A stretch of DNA of 63,636 nt from SLID01 sp041667545 (GTDB taxonomy: Bacteria > Omnitrophota > Gorgyraeia > Tantalellales > Tantalellaceae), in the NCBI GenBank assembly GCA_041667545.1, contig JBAYES010000005.1, forward strand, positions 1 to 63,636. The letters are read 5' to 3'. The translations under genes and the position numbers were made by a program. The first letter of the stretch is position 1; the number at the start of each line of letters is the position of its first letter. A model generated the notes under the pieces. The model was not told where the DNA came from. It saw only the letters and a program-made list of their open reading frames with translations, and did no database searches. Positions 18,800 through 26,184 of this stretch are shown here, piece by piece.

Positions 18800-20617
18800 A
18801 TGGATGCCTGTAAACTGCTTAAAGAATACTGGGGCTATGATTCATTTCTGCCGTTCCAGGAGGACAGCATCAAAGCTGTTATGGAAGGCAGGGACAGTTT
18901 GACCATACTGCCCACGGGCGGAGGGAAGTCGTTGTGTTATCAGCTTCCCGCTCTTATATGCAAGGGCATGGCGGTTGTGGTCTCGCCGCTGATATCCCTT
19001 ATGAAGGACCAGGTAGATAGTCTCAAGGAGATGGGGATATCCGCCGATGTCTGGAATTCGAGCCTTACTTTTGAAGAAAGAAGATCTGTTGAAGCGAGGA
19101 TCAGGCGGGGAGAGATAAAGATCCTGTATCTGGCGCCGGAAGGTCTTAGGAACTCTTACACTAAAGAATTGCTGCATTCATCCGATATCTCTTTTTTTGT
19201 TATAGACGAAGCGCATTGTGTGAGCCATTGGGGGCATGACTTCAGGCCGGATTACAGGTCGGAACTGGCATCATTAAAAGAGGATTTCGCGGGATGCGGT
19301 ATACACGCCTTTACCGCTACCGCCACAAAAGTGGTCCAGAGAGATATAGTAAAACAGCTGAATTTTAAAGACCCTGTCCTGCTTGAGGGGTACATGGACA
19401 GGCCCAATCTGACCTATCGGGTTAATTTGCGCGAAGGGGATAATATTGCCGGGATAATCTCCATCTTGAAGACCCATGAGGGCGCGCCCGGGATAATATA
19501 CTGCAGAAAGATAGACGACGTTAACAAGTATTCGCAGCAGCTTAGAGCGCGCGGGTTCGATAATTTGAGGTATCACTCACAGCTCAGCGAAAAAGAGCGG
19601 CATGACAACCAGGCGGCTTTCAAGAATGAAAAGGTCAATCTTATGATCGCGACAATAGCTTTTGGGATGGGAATAGACAGGTCCAATATCAGGTTCATAA
19701 TACACACCAATATGCCCAAAAGCACCGAGTCTTACTATCAGGAAGTGGGCCGGGCGGGAAGAGATAATCTGCCTTCTTATTGTTATATGTTCTATGCCGC
19801 TAAGGACTATCGGGACCATATTTACTGGATAGAGCAGGACACGGAGAGGGGGGATATAAATAAGGCCAAGCTTAATGAGATATACAATTACTGCGCGGTC
19901 CCGGGATGCAGGCACAAGGCGCTGGTAGAATATTTCGGCCAGGAGTATAAACAGGACAAGTGCGGAGCCTGCGATCATTGTCTGGGAGAGATCGATATGG
20001 TGGAAGACGCTCCGGGTATCGCCTCCGCGATAATTAAATGTGTCGCGGCTGTCAGGAGGTTCGGAGGCGGGCATGTGGCCGATGTGCTTTACGGCAAGGA
20101 AACCGACAAAGTACGGCAATGCGGCCACCAGGACCTGGAAGTGTTCGGCGCCCTGAATAAGGCGCCTTCGGTGAAATATATACGGAACATGATAGAGCAA
20201 ATGGTAGGCCAGGGCATCCTGGCGAGAGAAAGCGAATACCAGACATTGTCCGCAACTTACAAAGCCCGGGATATTCTGAATGGAACGGCGGCCCCGGTTC
20301 TGGCGAAACCTCCGGTTATCCAGAGAAAAAAAGAGATAATGCGCGGAAGAAAAGAAAAAATAAGGGAATTTTCCTCGCATTACGACACCAACTTATTTGA
20401 CGAGTTAAGACAGAAACGTTCGGAAATAGCGCAGAAAACGGGAAAGCCCGCTTATGTGATATTTCACGACCGGGCGTTAATGGAGATGGCCTCGCGCAAG
20501 CCTTTAACGGAAGAAAGTCTTTTGTCCATAAGCGGAGTAGGAGAGGCGAAACTCAAGAAATACGGTGCCGTCTTTCTTGAGATCATCAGGAATTCCGAAG
20601 AAAGGGGTCAGGGATAA
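18800..20617 (+). CDS. recQ: ATP-dependent DNA helicase RecQ
   Basis: A 605-residue RecQ helicase, a 3'-5' enzyme acting in recombination and fork repair. The walker A motif TGGGKS ends near residue 44, the DEAH box is at 136-139 with the RecQ-type CVSHWGHDFRPDY after it, and motif VI (YYQEVGRAGRD) is near 316. The zinc-binding cysteines lie at about 365-395 (CRHKALVEYF, CGACDHC). A C-terminal HRDC domain occupies about 515-600 (SISGVGEAKLKKYG). All domains are complete. Confidence 0.95.
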   Translation: MDACKLLKEYWGYDSFLPFQEDSIKAVMEGRDSLTILPTGGGKSLCYQLPALICKGMAVVVSPLISLMKDQVDSLKEMGISADVWNSSLTFEERRSVEARIRRGEIKILYLAPEGLRNSYTKELLHSSDISFFVIDEAHCVSHWGHDFRPDYRSELASLKEDFAGCGIHAFTATATKVVQRDIVKQLNFKDPVLLEGYMDRPNLTYRVNLREGDNIAGIISILKTHEGAPGIIYCRKIDDVNKYSQQLRARGFDNLRYHSQLSEKERHDNQAAFKNEKVNLMIATIAFGMGIDRSNIRFIIHTNMPKSTESYYQEVGRAGRDNLPSYCYMFYAAKDYRDHIYWIEQDTERGDINKAKLNEIYNYCAVPGCRHKALVEYFGQEYKQDKCGACDHCLGEIDMVEDAPGIASAIIKCVAAVRRFGGGHVADVLYGKETDKVRQCGHQDLEVFGALNKAPSVKYIRNMIEQMVGQGILARESEYQTLSATYKARDILNGTAAPVLAKPPVIQRKKEIMRGRKEKIREFSSHYDTNLFDELRQKRSEIAQKTGKPAYVIFHDRALMEMASRKPLTEESLLSISGVGEAKLKKYGAVFLEIIRNSEERGQG

Positions 20618-20625
20618 AAAAGAAC

Positions 20626-20661
20626 TTGACAATGCCGGGCGATGTGTTAGAATTAACTAAC
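20626..20661 (+). promoter_or_regulatory. Promoter of the DtxR-type gene with operator GTTAG-N6-CTAAC
   Basis: TTGACA (20626-20631), 16 bases, then TAGAAT (20648-20653). GTTAG-AATTAA-CTAAC (20646-20661) covers the -10. A third half-site AACTAAC is at 20674-20680. The same inverted repeat recurs at 21204-21219, so it is probably the site of the regulator encoded just downstream. Confidence 0.7.
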
Positions 20662-20693
20662 TTTGTAGCAATAAACTAACAAAAAAGGACGAT

Positions 20694-21185
20694 ATGGGCG
20701 GCAGATCAAAAAAGAACCTGAGTTCGCATATGGAAGATTACCTTGAGACCATTTATGTCCTTGATAAGAAGAATGAAGCGGTCAGGGTAAGGGATATAAG
20801 CGCTTTAATGGATGTGAAAAAATCCAGCGTTAACAATGCTGTCGGGGTGCTTTCCCGGAAGGGCCTTGTAAAACACGAGAAGTATGGATATGTGGTATTG
20901 ACGGACGAAGGACGGAAGGTGTCGGCTGTTATAAAGAAGAGGCATGATCTTTTGGTAAGGTTTTTGGAAGAGATACTGGGGATAGACAGGAGCACGGCCA
21001 TCGAAGACGCCTGCAGGATAGAGCATGTTATAAGTCCCGTTACGAACGAAAGATTAAGAAAATTTATAGAGTTTGTAGATACCTGTCCTACGGGAGAAAA
21101 ACCGGAATGGCTGGAAACTTTGTACTATTATTTTGAAAAAGGCGCTCGCCCGGAACGATGCGGGAAAAGGAAGATAAAAAAATAA
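20694..21185 (+). CDS. DtxR/MntR-family metal-dependent transcriptional regulator
   Basis: A 163-residue regulator of the DtxR/MntR family, binding DNA when loaded with Mn(II) or Fe(II). The winged helix covers residues 8-75 (HMEDYLETIYVL, then VKKSSVNNAVGVLSRKGLV as recognition helix). The dimerisation and metal region follows (EDACRIEHVISP near 104). It lacks the SH3-like third domain, so it is nearer MntR/TroR in size. The Cys-containing tail may add a ligand. Its own promoter and that of the downstream YezD-porin pair carry GTTAG-N6-CTAAC, predicting a small metal regulon with self-control. Confidence 0.88.
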   Translation: MGGRSKKNLSSHMEDYLETIYVLDKKNEAVRVRDISALMDVKKSSVNNAVGVLSRKGLVKHEKYGYVVLTDEGRKVSAVIKKRHDLLVRFLEEILGIDRSTAIEDACRIEHVISPVTNERLRKFIEFVDTCPTGEKPEWLETLYYYFEKGARPERCGKRKIKK

Positions 21186-21203
21186 ATTTTTTTGCCGCAA
21201 AAA

Positions 21204-21219
21204 GTTAGATTATACTAAC
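21204..21219 (+). promoter_or_regulatory. Second DtxR-type operator, over the -10 of the YezD-porin promoter
   Basis: GTTAG-ATTATA-CTAAC is a perfect match to the arms and spacing of the site at 20646-20661. It overlaps TATACT (21211-21216), a likely -10; the -35 is weak (T-rich, TTGCCG nearby). It predicts repression by the DtxR-type protein when metal is plentiful. Confidence 0.65.
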
Positions 21220-21329
21220 AAAAGTAGAGTAGCTTTAGAAAAAGGGGGCAAAAGCTATTTTTGCAGAGGTGGAAAAAGCTTAAATTCTCTTAGGGGAAAT
21301 ATGTAAATGGAAGGTAGGAAAAGAAAGAT

Positions 21330-21485
21330 ATGGATGTAAACAAATATAAAAAAGAGAAAAGAACGGATAGTATTCATGAGGAGATACTGATGTGTGTAAG
21401 AAATATAACTTTCGGGGAGGTGGTTATAACTGTACATAATTCAAAAGTAGTCCAAATAGAAAAAAAAGAAAAAAAGAGGTTTTAG
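21330..21485 (+). CDS. YezD-like (DUF2292) small protein
   Basis: A 51-residue protein starting at the ATG at 21330. The middle and end (FGEVVITVHNSKVVQIEKKE) follow the DUF2292/YezD pattern of GxVxIxVxxGxVVQIExxEK. YezD-like genes are often found beside sulfur or metal uptake genes, but no activity is known to me. It is preceded by the DtxR-type operator and followed at 95 bases by the porin gene, so the three likely form one metal-controlled unit. The start is supported by AGGAAAAG about 8 bases upstream. Confidence 0.7.
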   Translation: MDVNKYKKEKRTDSIHEEILMCVRNITFGEVVITVHNSKVVQIEKKEKKRF

Positions 21486-21579
21486 GTAAAAGTTACCGCA
21501 CAAGCGGGACTTAAATAGAGCCATAAAAACTGTAGACCGACCGGACAACCGGAGTAGTCAGGTAGAAAGAGAGTCGGGG
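21486..21579 (+). promoter_or_regulatory. GC-rich leader before the porin gene
   Basis: The stretch includes a CCGG-ACAA-CCGG hairpin and complementary GAC/GTC bits around the start region. No known riboswitch class was recognised. The porin ATG follows GTCGGGG, an atypical ribosome binding site, so structure may influence translation. Confidence 0.25.
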
Positions 21580-22956
21580 ATGCAGTTTAAAAATAAGTTA
21601 AAATGTTTTGCTGTTATGGCAATGTCAACAATGTTAATAAACAGCGCCGTTTTTGGCGATGATAGCGATCTTAACGCGGAAATATTACGGGAAATGAGGA
21701 AGATGAGAGAGCTTGTTAAGTCCCAGGGGGAAAAAATAGAACAGCTGGAAGTTAAACTTAAGCAACAGTCGAAAGAGATTACCACAAGCCGGGAGAGAAC
21801 CGATAAGAAAATAAAGGATCTGAAAAATGAAGATGTGTCGAAACATTTAAAAAGGGAATTGGCTCTTCTCGGGGAGTTCCCCGGAGGCCTTGAAATAGGC
21901 GCCGAAGCGACATTTGTAGGGCAGGGTGTGACGAACGCGAATAATGCCGGCGCCGCAGACGGAAGAAAAGACAGATTCGACGGATCCTATTCCGCCGATA
22001 TAGAAATAGCTAACAGGTTCGATGATTACGGGATGGCTTTCATCCTTTTAGAAGCGGGTCAGGGCGACGGCGTGGAGAGAGAGCTTACGGTTTTAAGTAA
22101 TGTCAACCGCGATGCCGGGAACTCCGGAGCCAGCGTAGACCTTTCGGAAGCCTGGTATGAACATTCCCTTTTTAACGGAAAGATCGCGTTTACGGCAGGT
22201 AAAATAGACGCTTCCAATTACATAGATACAAATGAATACGCCAATGACGAGACGTCTCAGTTCCTCGGGCATATGTTCCGTAATTCTGCTGTTATAGGAT
22301 GGCCGGATGATAATGCTCTGGGGTTAAGGGCTTATCTGTCTCCTGAATTCACCGATTTTCTGGACATTGAGCTGGTTTATATGGATGAAACGGGAGACTG
22401 GGAGAATCTTTTTGATAACCCGTTCCTGGCCGCTCAGCTCAATTTAATGCCGGCTAAAGTGTTTGGGTACGACGAGGAAATGTGGGGAGGCAATTACAGG
22501 GCTCTTTTCTGGTACAACGGGGCCGCTCATCCAAAAATAAAAGAACCGGATCTTCTTAAACGGGGAAGCGTAGGGTTCGGGTTCAGCATGGGTCAGAAAA
22601 TAACAGATGTTTACGGCATTTTCGGAAGGTTCGGATGGGCTTATCCTGAAAGGAACGATTTCGCGTATGACTGGTCTTGCGGCGCGCAGATGACGGGTAA
22701 GTACTGGAACCGGGAAGATGATGTTATAGCCATAGCGATAGGCCAGGTAATTCCGGGGAAAGACTACAAGGATGTCAATGACCACCACAAGGCCGAGACG
22801 CATATGGAGGCCTATTATTCTTTCAAGGTCAACGACCGCTTGACGGTTTCCCCGGACATACAGATGATATGGGACCCAAACGGGGGCGGGACGGATATGG
22901 GTAAAGACCGCAATATGATATTTGTGTATGGGGTAAGATGCCAGGCGGCTTTTTGA
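21580..22956 (+). CDS. Outer-membrane porin, OprB-like (carbohydrate-selective family)
   Basis: A 458-residue protein with a signal peptide (residues 1-26, cleavage near VFG-DD), a coiled-coil stretch at about 30-90 (heptads in MRKMRELVKSQGEKIEQLE) and then a beta-barrel region ending in Phe, the usual last residue of outer-membrane barrels. The pattern LSEAWYEH, AGKID and the aromatic girdles recall OprB-type porins. The coiled coil could contact peptidoglycan, as in SLH-type porins, but no SLH domain is present. Its promoter has a DtxR-type operator, so I suspect a role in metal or metal-complex passage. Substrate is inference. Confidence 0.78.
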   Translation: MQFKNKLKCFAVMAMSTMLINSAVFGDDSDLNAEILREMRKMRELVKSQGEKIEQLEVKLKQQSKEITTSRERTDKKIKDLKNEDVSKHLKRELALLGEFPGGLEIGAEATFVGQGVTNANNAGAADGRKDRFDGSYSADIEIANRFDDYGMAFILLEAGQGDGVERELTVLSNVNRDAGNSGASVDLSEAWYEHSLFNGKIAFTAGKIDASNYIDTNEYANDETSQFLGHMFRNSAVIGWPDDNALGLRAYLSPEFTDFLDIELVYMDETGDWENLFDNPFLAAQLNLMPAKVFGYDEEMWGGNYRALFWYNGAAHPKIKEPDLLKRGSVGFGFSMGQKITDVYGIFGRFGWAYPERNDFAYDWSCGAQMTGKYWNREDDVIAIAIGQVIPGKDYKDVNDHHKAETHMEAYYSFKVNDRLTVSPDIQMIWDPNGGGTDMGKDRNMIFVYGVRCQAAF

Positions 22957-23048
22957 AAAGAAATATCGATGATAAGGCAAGGGAGATTCAACATTAGCGT
23001 TTTGTATGTTTACGGTATCTCCAGCGGACACTATGTTAAGACTTCCTC

Positions 23049-23078
23049 TTGACATGTTCCGGCGTGGCGTATTATAAG
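23049..23078 (+). promoter_or_regulatory. Putative promoter upstream of the small membrane protein gene
   Basis: TTGACA (23049-23054), an 18-base spacer and TATAAG (23073-23078) precede the ATG at 23174 by about 95 bases. Confidence 0.5.
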
Positions 23079-23173
23079 ACATTTATGGAGAGCAAGAAGA
23101 CTCATAAGGAAAATTTAACTGCGATCAGAAGATCGGAAGATCAGGGAAAATATTATCAAATAAGGGAGCATCT

Positions 23174-23530
23174 ATGATACTCAGGATAATGGGCGTTATC
23201 ATGATGCTTTTCGGATCAGTGGGGCTGATAAGCCCGCGTATGTTCAAGGCACGTTTGCAGCGGAGAATGAACTTCAGGGTAAAGTTCATCGTATATGGGT
23301 TTATTTTAATTTTCGCGGTGTTCATATTGATAAGCGTGGTAAAAGTACAAGGAATGCTCTCCAAGATCGCCGGACTTGCTGGGCTTGTTATTACGATAAA
23401 AATTGTTATGCTGGTAACGTCGAAAAGTTCCGAGAGATTGTCGATGTGGTTTGAGAAGAGGCCCCCGATCTTTTTCAGATTGTTGGCGTTTATTGTTTTT
23501 GTAATGGGGCTCATGCTGTTTTTTGCGTAA
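23174..23530 (+). CDS. Small integral membrane protein of unknown function
   Basis: A 118-residue protein with about four hydrophobic segments (near 2-20, 35-55, 60-82 and 100-118) joined by short basic loops (RMFKARLQRRMNFR). No catalytic motif is visible and I do not recognise the family. A GGGAG site lies 6 bases before the ATG. It has its own promoter and a strong terminator directly after it, so it appears to be a single-gene unit between the porin and the fur operon. Confidence 0.65.
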   Translation: MILRIMGVIMMLFGSVGLISPRMFKARLQRRMNFRVKFIVYGFILIFAVFILISVVKVQGMLSKIAGLAGLVITIKIVMLVTSKSSERLSMWFEKRPPIFFRLLAFIVFVMGLMLFFA

Positions 23531-23547
23531 AGGAGACGGCGTAAAGA

Positions 23548-23610
23548 GGACAGGCTGCTTTATTCTCCCAGTTTTTCAGGAGAGAATAAAGCAGCCTGTC
23601 CCTTTTATTA
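23548..23610 (+). terminator. Strong rho-independent-type terminator
   Basis: A perfect 20-base stem (left arm 23548-23567, right arm 23582-23601) with a 14-base loop is followed by CTTTTATT. It isolates the small membrane protein gene from the fur promoter that begins at 23616. Confidence 0.85.
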
Positions 23611-23615
23611 CTACC

Positions 23616-23644
23616 TTGACAAAAGATGGAACGGCGTGTATAAT
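23616..23644 (+). promoter_or_regulatory. Consensus sigma-70 promoter of the fur operon
   Basis: TTGACA (23616-23621), exactly 17 bases, TATAAT (23639-23644). This is one of the two best promoters in the window and predicts strong expression when not repressed. Confidence 0.85.
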
Positions 23645-23666
23645 TGATAATGGAAACCGTTTTCAA
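23644..23666 (+). promoter_or_regulatory. Fur-box-like operator
   Basis: TTGATAATGG-AAA-CCGTTTTCAA: arms agree at 8 of 10 positions. The site starts at the last base of the -10 and covers the start point, so a Fur-type protein bound here would block transcription. The gene directly downstream encodes such a protein. Confidence 0.65.
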
Positions 23667-23684
23667 TAACGAAAAGGAGAGGAT

Positions 23685-24149
23685 ATGCCTGGAAGAGGAA
23701 GGGTTAGGCCGAGTGGATGGGGAGGAAGGTTCAGGGGGTGCGGGTACAGGATGACGGTGCCGAGGCAGGCAATAGTTGATGTCCTTAGTTCCACCGATAA
23801 GCATCTCAGCGCTGAAGAGATATATATGAAGATACACAATTCTTACCCGAGTGTGGGTCTTACCACCGTTTACAGAACTCTTGAAGTACTTTCCCATATG
23901 GGTATGGTATCCAAGTTTGATTTCGGCGACGGCAGGGGCAGGTACGAATTGAGAATGGGAGATAAAGACGAACATCATCACCACCACCTGATATGCACTA
24001 AATGCAAAAGAGTAATAAATTACACCGAGTTCATAGATGAGGAGTTGGACTTTCTCAAAAGAGCGGAAAAAGGGCTTTCCAGAAAATATAATTTCGATAT
24101 AAAGGACCATATGATACAGTTCTATGGGTTATGTGAAAAATGTAAATAG
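23685..24149 (+). CDS. Fur-family metalloregulator (Fur/PerR-like)
   Basis: A 154-residue Fur-family repressor. An unusual Gly/Arg-rich N-terminal 20 residues (PGRGRVRPSGWGGRFRGCGY) precede the usual start RMTVPRQAIVDVL. The DNA-binding wing is around SVGLTTVYRTLEVLSHMG (52-70). The metal region has five consecutive His (about 97-101), and CTKC plus CEKC form the structural zinc site. Whether it senses iron or peroxide cannot be decided. Promoter and Fur box predict self-control and control of the downstream metal-cofactor genes. Confidence 0.88.
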   Translation: MPGRGRVRPSGWGGRFRGCGYRMTVPRQAIVDVLSSTDKHLSAEEIYMKIHNSYPSVGLTTVYRTLEVLSHMGMVSKFDFGDGRGRYELRMGDKDEHHHHHLICTKCKRVINYTEFIDEELDFLKRAEKGLSRKYNFDIKDHMIQFYGLCEKCK

Positions 24150-24165
24150 TAAAAATAAACGGAAA

Positions 24166-24331
24166 AGAGTTCTGCAAAATGGACTTTTATAACGTCTTTG
24201 AGAGGAACGAACGAAGTGAGAGACGAATCGATCTCAACAAATATAACAAGTTATAAGATTGCTTCGGTCCCCTGTACCGTACGGTACAGGGTCCCTCGCA
24301 ACGACGTGAAAACGCTATTTCGCAGAACCCT
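24166..24331. repeat. Family-A inverted-repeat element with palindromic insert
   Basis: The ends are AGAGTTCTGCAAAAT and ATTTCGCAGAACCCT. Near-identical direct repeats AAAAATAA(A)CGGAAA flank it. The internal palindrome at 24270-24291 is the same 22 bases as at 15965-15986. It separates fur from the DUF5320 gene. Confidence 0.8.
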
Positions 24332-24361
24332 AAAAATAACGGAAAAATAAGGAGGTGTGTT

Positions 24362-24706
24362 ATGCCGGGATATGATGGAACAGGTCCTATGGGCATGGGG
24401 CCGATGACAGGAGGGGGCAGGGGTTTTTGCGCTGTTCCCGGTTCGGACGGTTACGCGAGGCCGCGTATCGGCCGTTTTTTCGGAAGAGGCGGAGGCCGCG
24501 GCAGACGTAATATCTATTATGCTACCGGGTTAACCGGGTGGCAGAGGGCGGGAAACCCCGCATATGCGGGGGCATATCCATACGCGGCTCCCACGGTTCA
24601 GGATGAAAGGGATATCCTGAAGAACGAGGCGGAAATTCTCAAAAGAGAACTTGAAGACGTCCAGAACCGTATTGAGACGCTTGAAAAAGCCCAAAACGAC
24701 CAGTAA
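24362..24706 (+). CDS. DUF5320 domain protein
   Basis: A 114-residue protein with the DUF5320 start MPGYDGTGPMGMGPMTGGGR, a Gly/Arg-rich middle and a C-terminal coiled coil (about residues 80-112, DERDILKNEAEILKRELEDV). Such proteins are small partners encoded beside NifX/NifB-like and Mrp genes in anaerobes; no activity is known to me. The strong GGAGG site is 7 bases before the ATG. Two NifX-like genes follow. The M-G-P-rich start resembles that of the zinc-ribbon protein at 25920, so the two may share a binding role. Confidence 0.85.
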   Translation: MPGYDGTGPMGMGPMTGGGRGFCAVPGSDGYARPRIGRFFGRGGGRGRRNIYYATGLTGWQRAGNPAYAGAYPYAAPTVQDERDILKNEAEILKRELEDVQNRIETLEKAQNDQ

Positions 24707-24780
24707 GGACAGACAAGGGAAGAAGGCCCTCTGTGCGGGGTCCTCTTCCCTTGATCCGCAAAAGGTAAAAGGAGAAAGGT

Positions 24781-25176
24781 ATGAGAGTAGCGATATCTAC
24801 AGATGGCGGAAGTGTATCCGCGCACTTTGGCAGATGTCCCTTGTTCACGATAGTGGACATTGAGGACGGCAAAGTAGCCGGCAAGGATGTGGTAGAGAAC
24901 CCGGGTCATCATCCCGGATTTTTACCGAAATTCCTTCATGAAAAAGGAGTGAATTGTATTATTGCCGGAGGAATGGGGCAAAACGCCATCAGCTTGTTTT
25001 CACAGCAAAAAATCGAAACGGTGGTCGGGGTCGGCGGAAAGATAGATGATGTGGTAGAGAAGATCCTGAAGGGCACTCTTGTCGGCGGAGAAAGTTTATG
25101 TAAACCACGAAGCGGAAAAGGATACGGTCTGGATAAAACAGTGTGTGACCATTCTGAAAACGATCAAGGATTCTGA
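24781..25176 (+). CDS. NifX/NifB-family (dinitrogenase iron-molybdenum cofactor-like, ORP-like) protein 1
   Basis: A 131-residue protein of the family that includes NifX, the NifB C-terminus and orange protein (ORP). The fold signature is seen in VAISTDGGSVSAHFGRCPLFTIVD (residues 3-26) and GGMGQNAISLF near 63. These proteins carry Fe-S or Mo-Fe/Mo-Cu clusters; nothing else in the window suggests nitrogen fixation. The last residues run into the left end of a family-A repeat, which supplies the TGA stop, so the original C-terminus was probably different. A second family member follows the repeat. Confidence 0.88.
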   Translation: MRVAISTDGGSVSAHFGRCPLFTIVDIEDGKVAGKDVVENPGHHPGFLPKFLHEKGVNCIIAGGMGQNAISLFSQQKIETVVGVGGKIDDVVEKILKGTLVGGESLCKPRSGKGYGLDKTVCDHSENDQGF

Positions 25177-25312
25177 AGAATGGATTTTTATTCCGTCGTT
25201 GCGAGGAACGAACGAAGTGAGTGACGAGGCAATCTCAACATACACAATAAGTCATGAGGTTGTGTCGGTCGCTTTGCTCCCTCGCAATGACGTGAATTTG
25301 CTATTTTTCAGA
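25167..25312. repeat. Family-A-like inverted-repeat element with 16-base flanking repeat
   Basis: The ends ATTCTGAAGAAT and ATTTTTCAGAAT are diverged family-A termini. The 16-base direct repeat ATTCTGAAAACGATCA flanks it (25151-25166 and 25313-25328). It sits between the two NifX-like genes and provides the stop of the first. Confidence 0.75.
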
Positions 25313-25346
25313 ATTCTGAAAACGATCATTAAAGGAGGATAATAAG

Positions 25347-25712
25347 ATGAAAGTGTGCGTTACTTCACAAGGAAAGAGTTTGGATGCTCAAGTGGATCCA
25401 CGGTTTGGGAGATGCCCGTATTTTATTATCGCGGATACGGATACAATGGAGTTTGAGGCGGTCCAGAACCCGAATGTAACCGGGATGGGCGGCGTCGGGG
25501 TTCAATCGGGGCAGTTTATGTCGGAAAAAAAAGTTAAGGTCGTTTTAACGGGCAATGTGGGGCCAAACGCTTTCAGGACTTTAGAAGCCGCCGAAATAGC
25601 CGTAATTACCGGTGTTTCAGGCAGTGTAAAAGAAGCCATTGAGCGGTATAAAAGCGGAGAACTAAAGTTGTCTGATGGAGCCAGCGTTAACTCAAAATTC
25701 GGTATGGGCTGA
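25347..25712 (+). CDS. NifX/NifB-family (ORP-like) protein 2
   Basis: A 121-residue relative of the preceding NifX-like protein, with MKVCVTSQGKSLDAQVDPRF at the start, FGRCPYFIIADTDT (about 21-34) and LTGNVGPNAF near 70. Two of the Cys (C4, C24) could bind metal. AAAGGAGG precedes the ATG by 7 bases. It is followed after 19 bases by a ferredoxin gene, which fits a cluster-carrying role. The pair probably arose by duplication and the two may form a heterodimer; that is inference. Confidence 0.9.
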   Translation: MKVCVTSQGKSLDAQVDPRFGRCPYFIIADTDTMEFEAVQNPNVTGMGGVGVQSGQFMSEKKVKVVLTGNVGPNAFRTLEAAEIAVITGVSGSVKEAIERYKSGELKLSDGASVNSKFGMG

Positions 25713-25731
25713 TACTGAAAGAGGGGGGATC

Positions 25732-25902
25732 ATGACCGCAAAAGTAGTTGAAGCTAAGTGTACTGGGTGTGGAATTTGCGCGGAAGTATGTCCGGTCAAT
25801 GCTATAAAGATCCAAGCAAGAAAGGCCGTGGTTGATGAGAAGTGTATAGGGTGCGGGGCGTGTGAAACACAGTGCCCGGCAGGGGCTATTATAATTTGCT
25901 AA
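25732..25902 (+). CDS. 2[4Fe-4S] ferredoxin
   Basis: A 56-residue ferredoxin with two CxxCxxCxxxCP motifs: CTGCGICAEVCP (about 10-21) and CIGCGACETQCP (about 38-49). These bind two low-potential [4Fe-4S] clusters for one-electron transfer in the cytoplasm. The ATG at 25732 is chosen because GAGGGGGG lies 5 bases upstream; a longer in-frame start would run through the previous gene. It is between the NifX-like and zinc-ribbon genes. Confidence 0.93.
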   Translation: MTAKVVEAKCTGCGICAEVCPVNAIKIQARKAVVDEKCIGCGACETQCPAGAIIIC

Positions 25903-25919
25903 TATCAGGAGGAATGAAA

Positions 25920-26144
25920 ATGCCTATGGGAAATGGAATGGGGCCGTCCGGACAAGGTCCGGGAACAGGTAGAGGTATGGGGAGAGGCCGAGGAAAAGGA
26001 AGAATGGGAGGTAATCTTCCCGGGTCCGGCCCGCAAGGTGATTGCAGGTGTCTCAAGTGCAACTTAAGTGTGCCTCATAATGCCGGAATACCTTGTTACG
26101 ATATGAAATGTCCCAAATGCGGCGGGGCGATGGTAAGAGAGTAA
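25920..26144 (+). CDS. Gly/Met-rich protein with C-terminal zinc ribbon
   Basis: A 74-residue protein. The first half is low complexity (MPMGNGMGPSGQGPGTGRGM and an RG-rich stretch). The second half has four to six Cys arranged CRCLKC, then CYDMKCPKCG, a zinc-ribbon or rubredoxin-like knuckle. AGGAGG is 7 bases before the ATG at 25920 but only 1 before the ATG at 25914, so I prefer 25920. Such proteins occur with NifX-like and Mrp genes in anaerobes. It may be a metal or cluster binder; no enzyme motif is seen. Confidence 0.75.
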   Translation: MPMGNGMGPSGQGPGTGRGMGRGRGKGRMGGNLPGSGPQGDCRCLKCNLSVPHNAGIPCYDMKCPKCGGAMVRE

Positions 26145-26184
26145 GATATATTGGGAAAAAAATGTTTTTAAAAGGGGATAAAAA

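Noticed and set aside
19577..20380. A 267-codon minus-strand open frame
   Set aside because: It lies wholly inside recQ, whose domains are complete; the frame has no family motif and a biased composition typical of a shadow frame.
25079..25342. An 87-codon plus-strand open frame
   Set aside because: It overlaps the NifX-like gene and then runs through the repeat element; it has no independent start signal.
24781..25712. NifX/NifB-like genes as evidence of nitrogen fixation
   Set aside because: No nifHDK, nifE/N or nifB radical SAM domain is present; the family also covers ORP and small cluster carriers.
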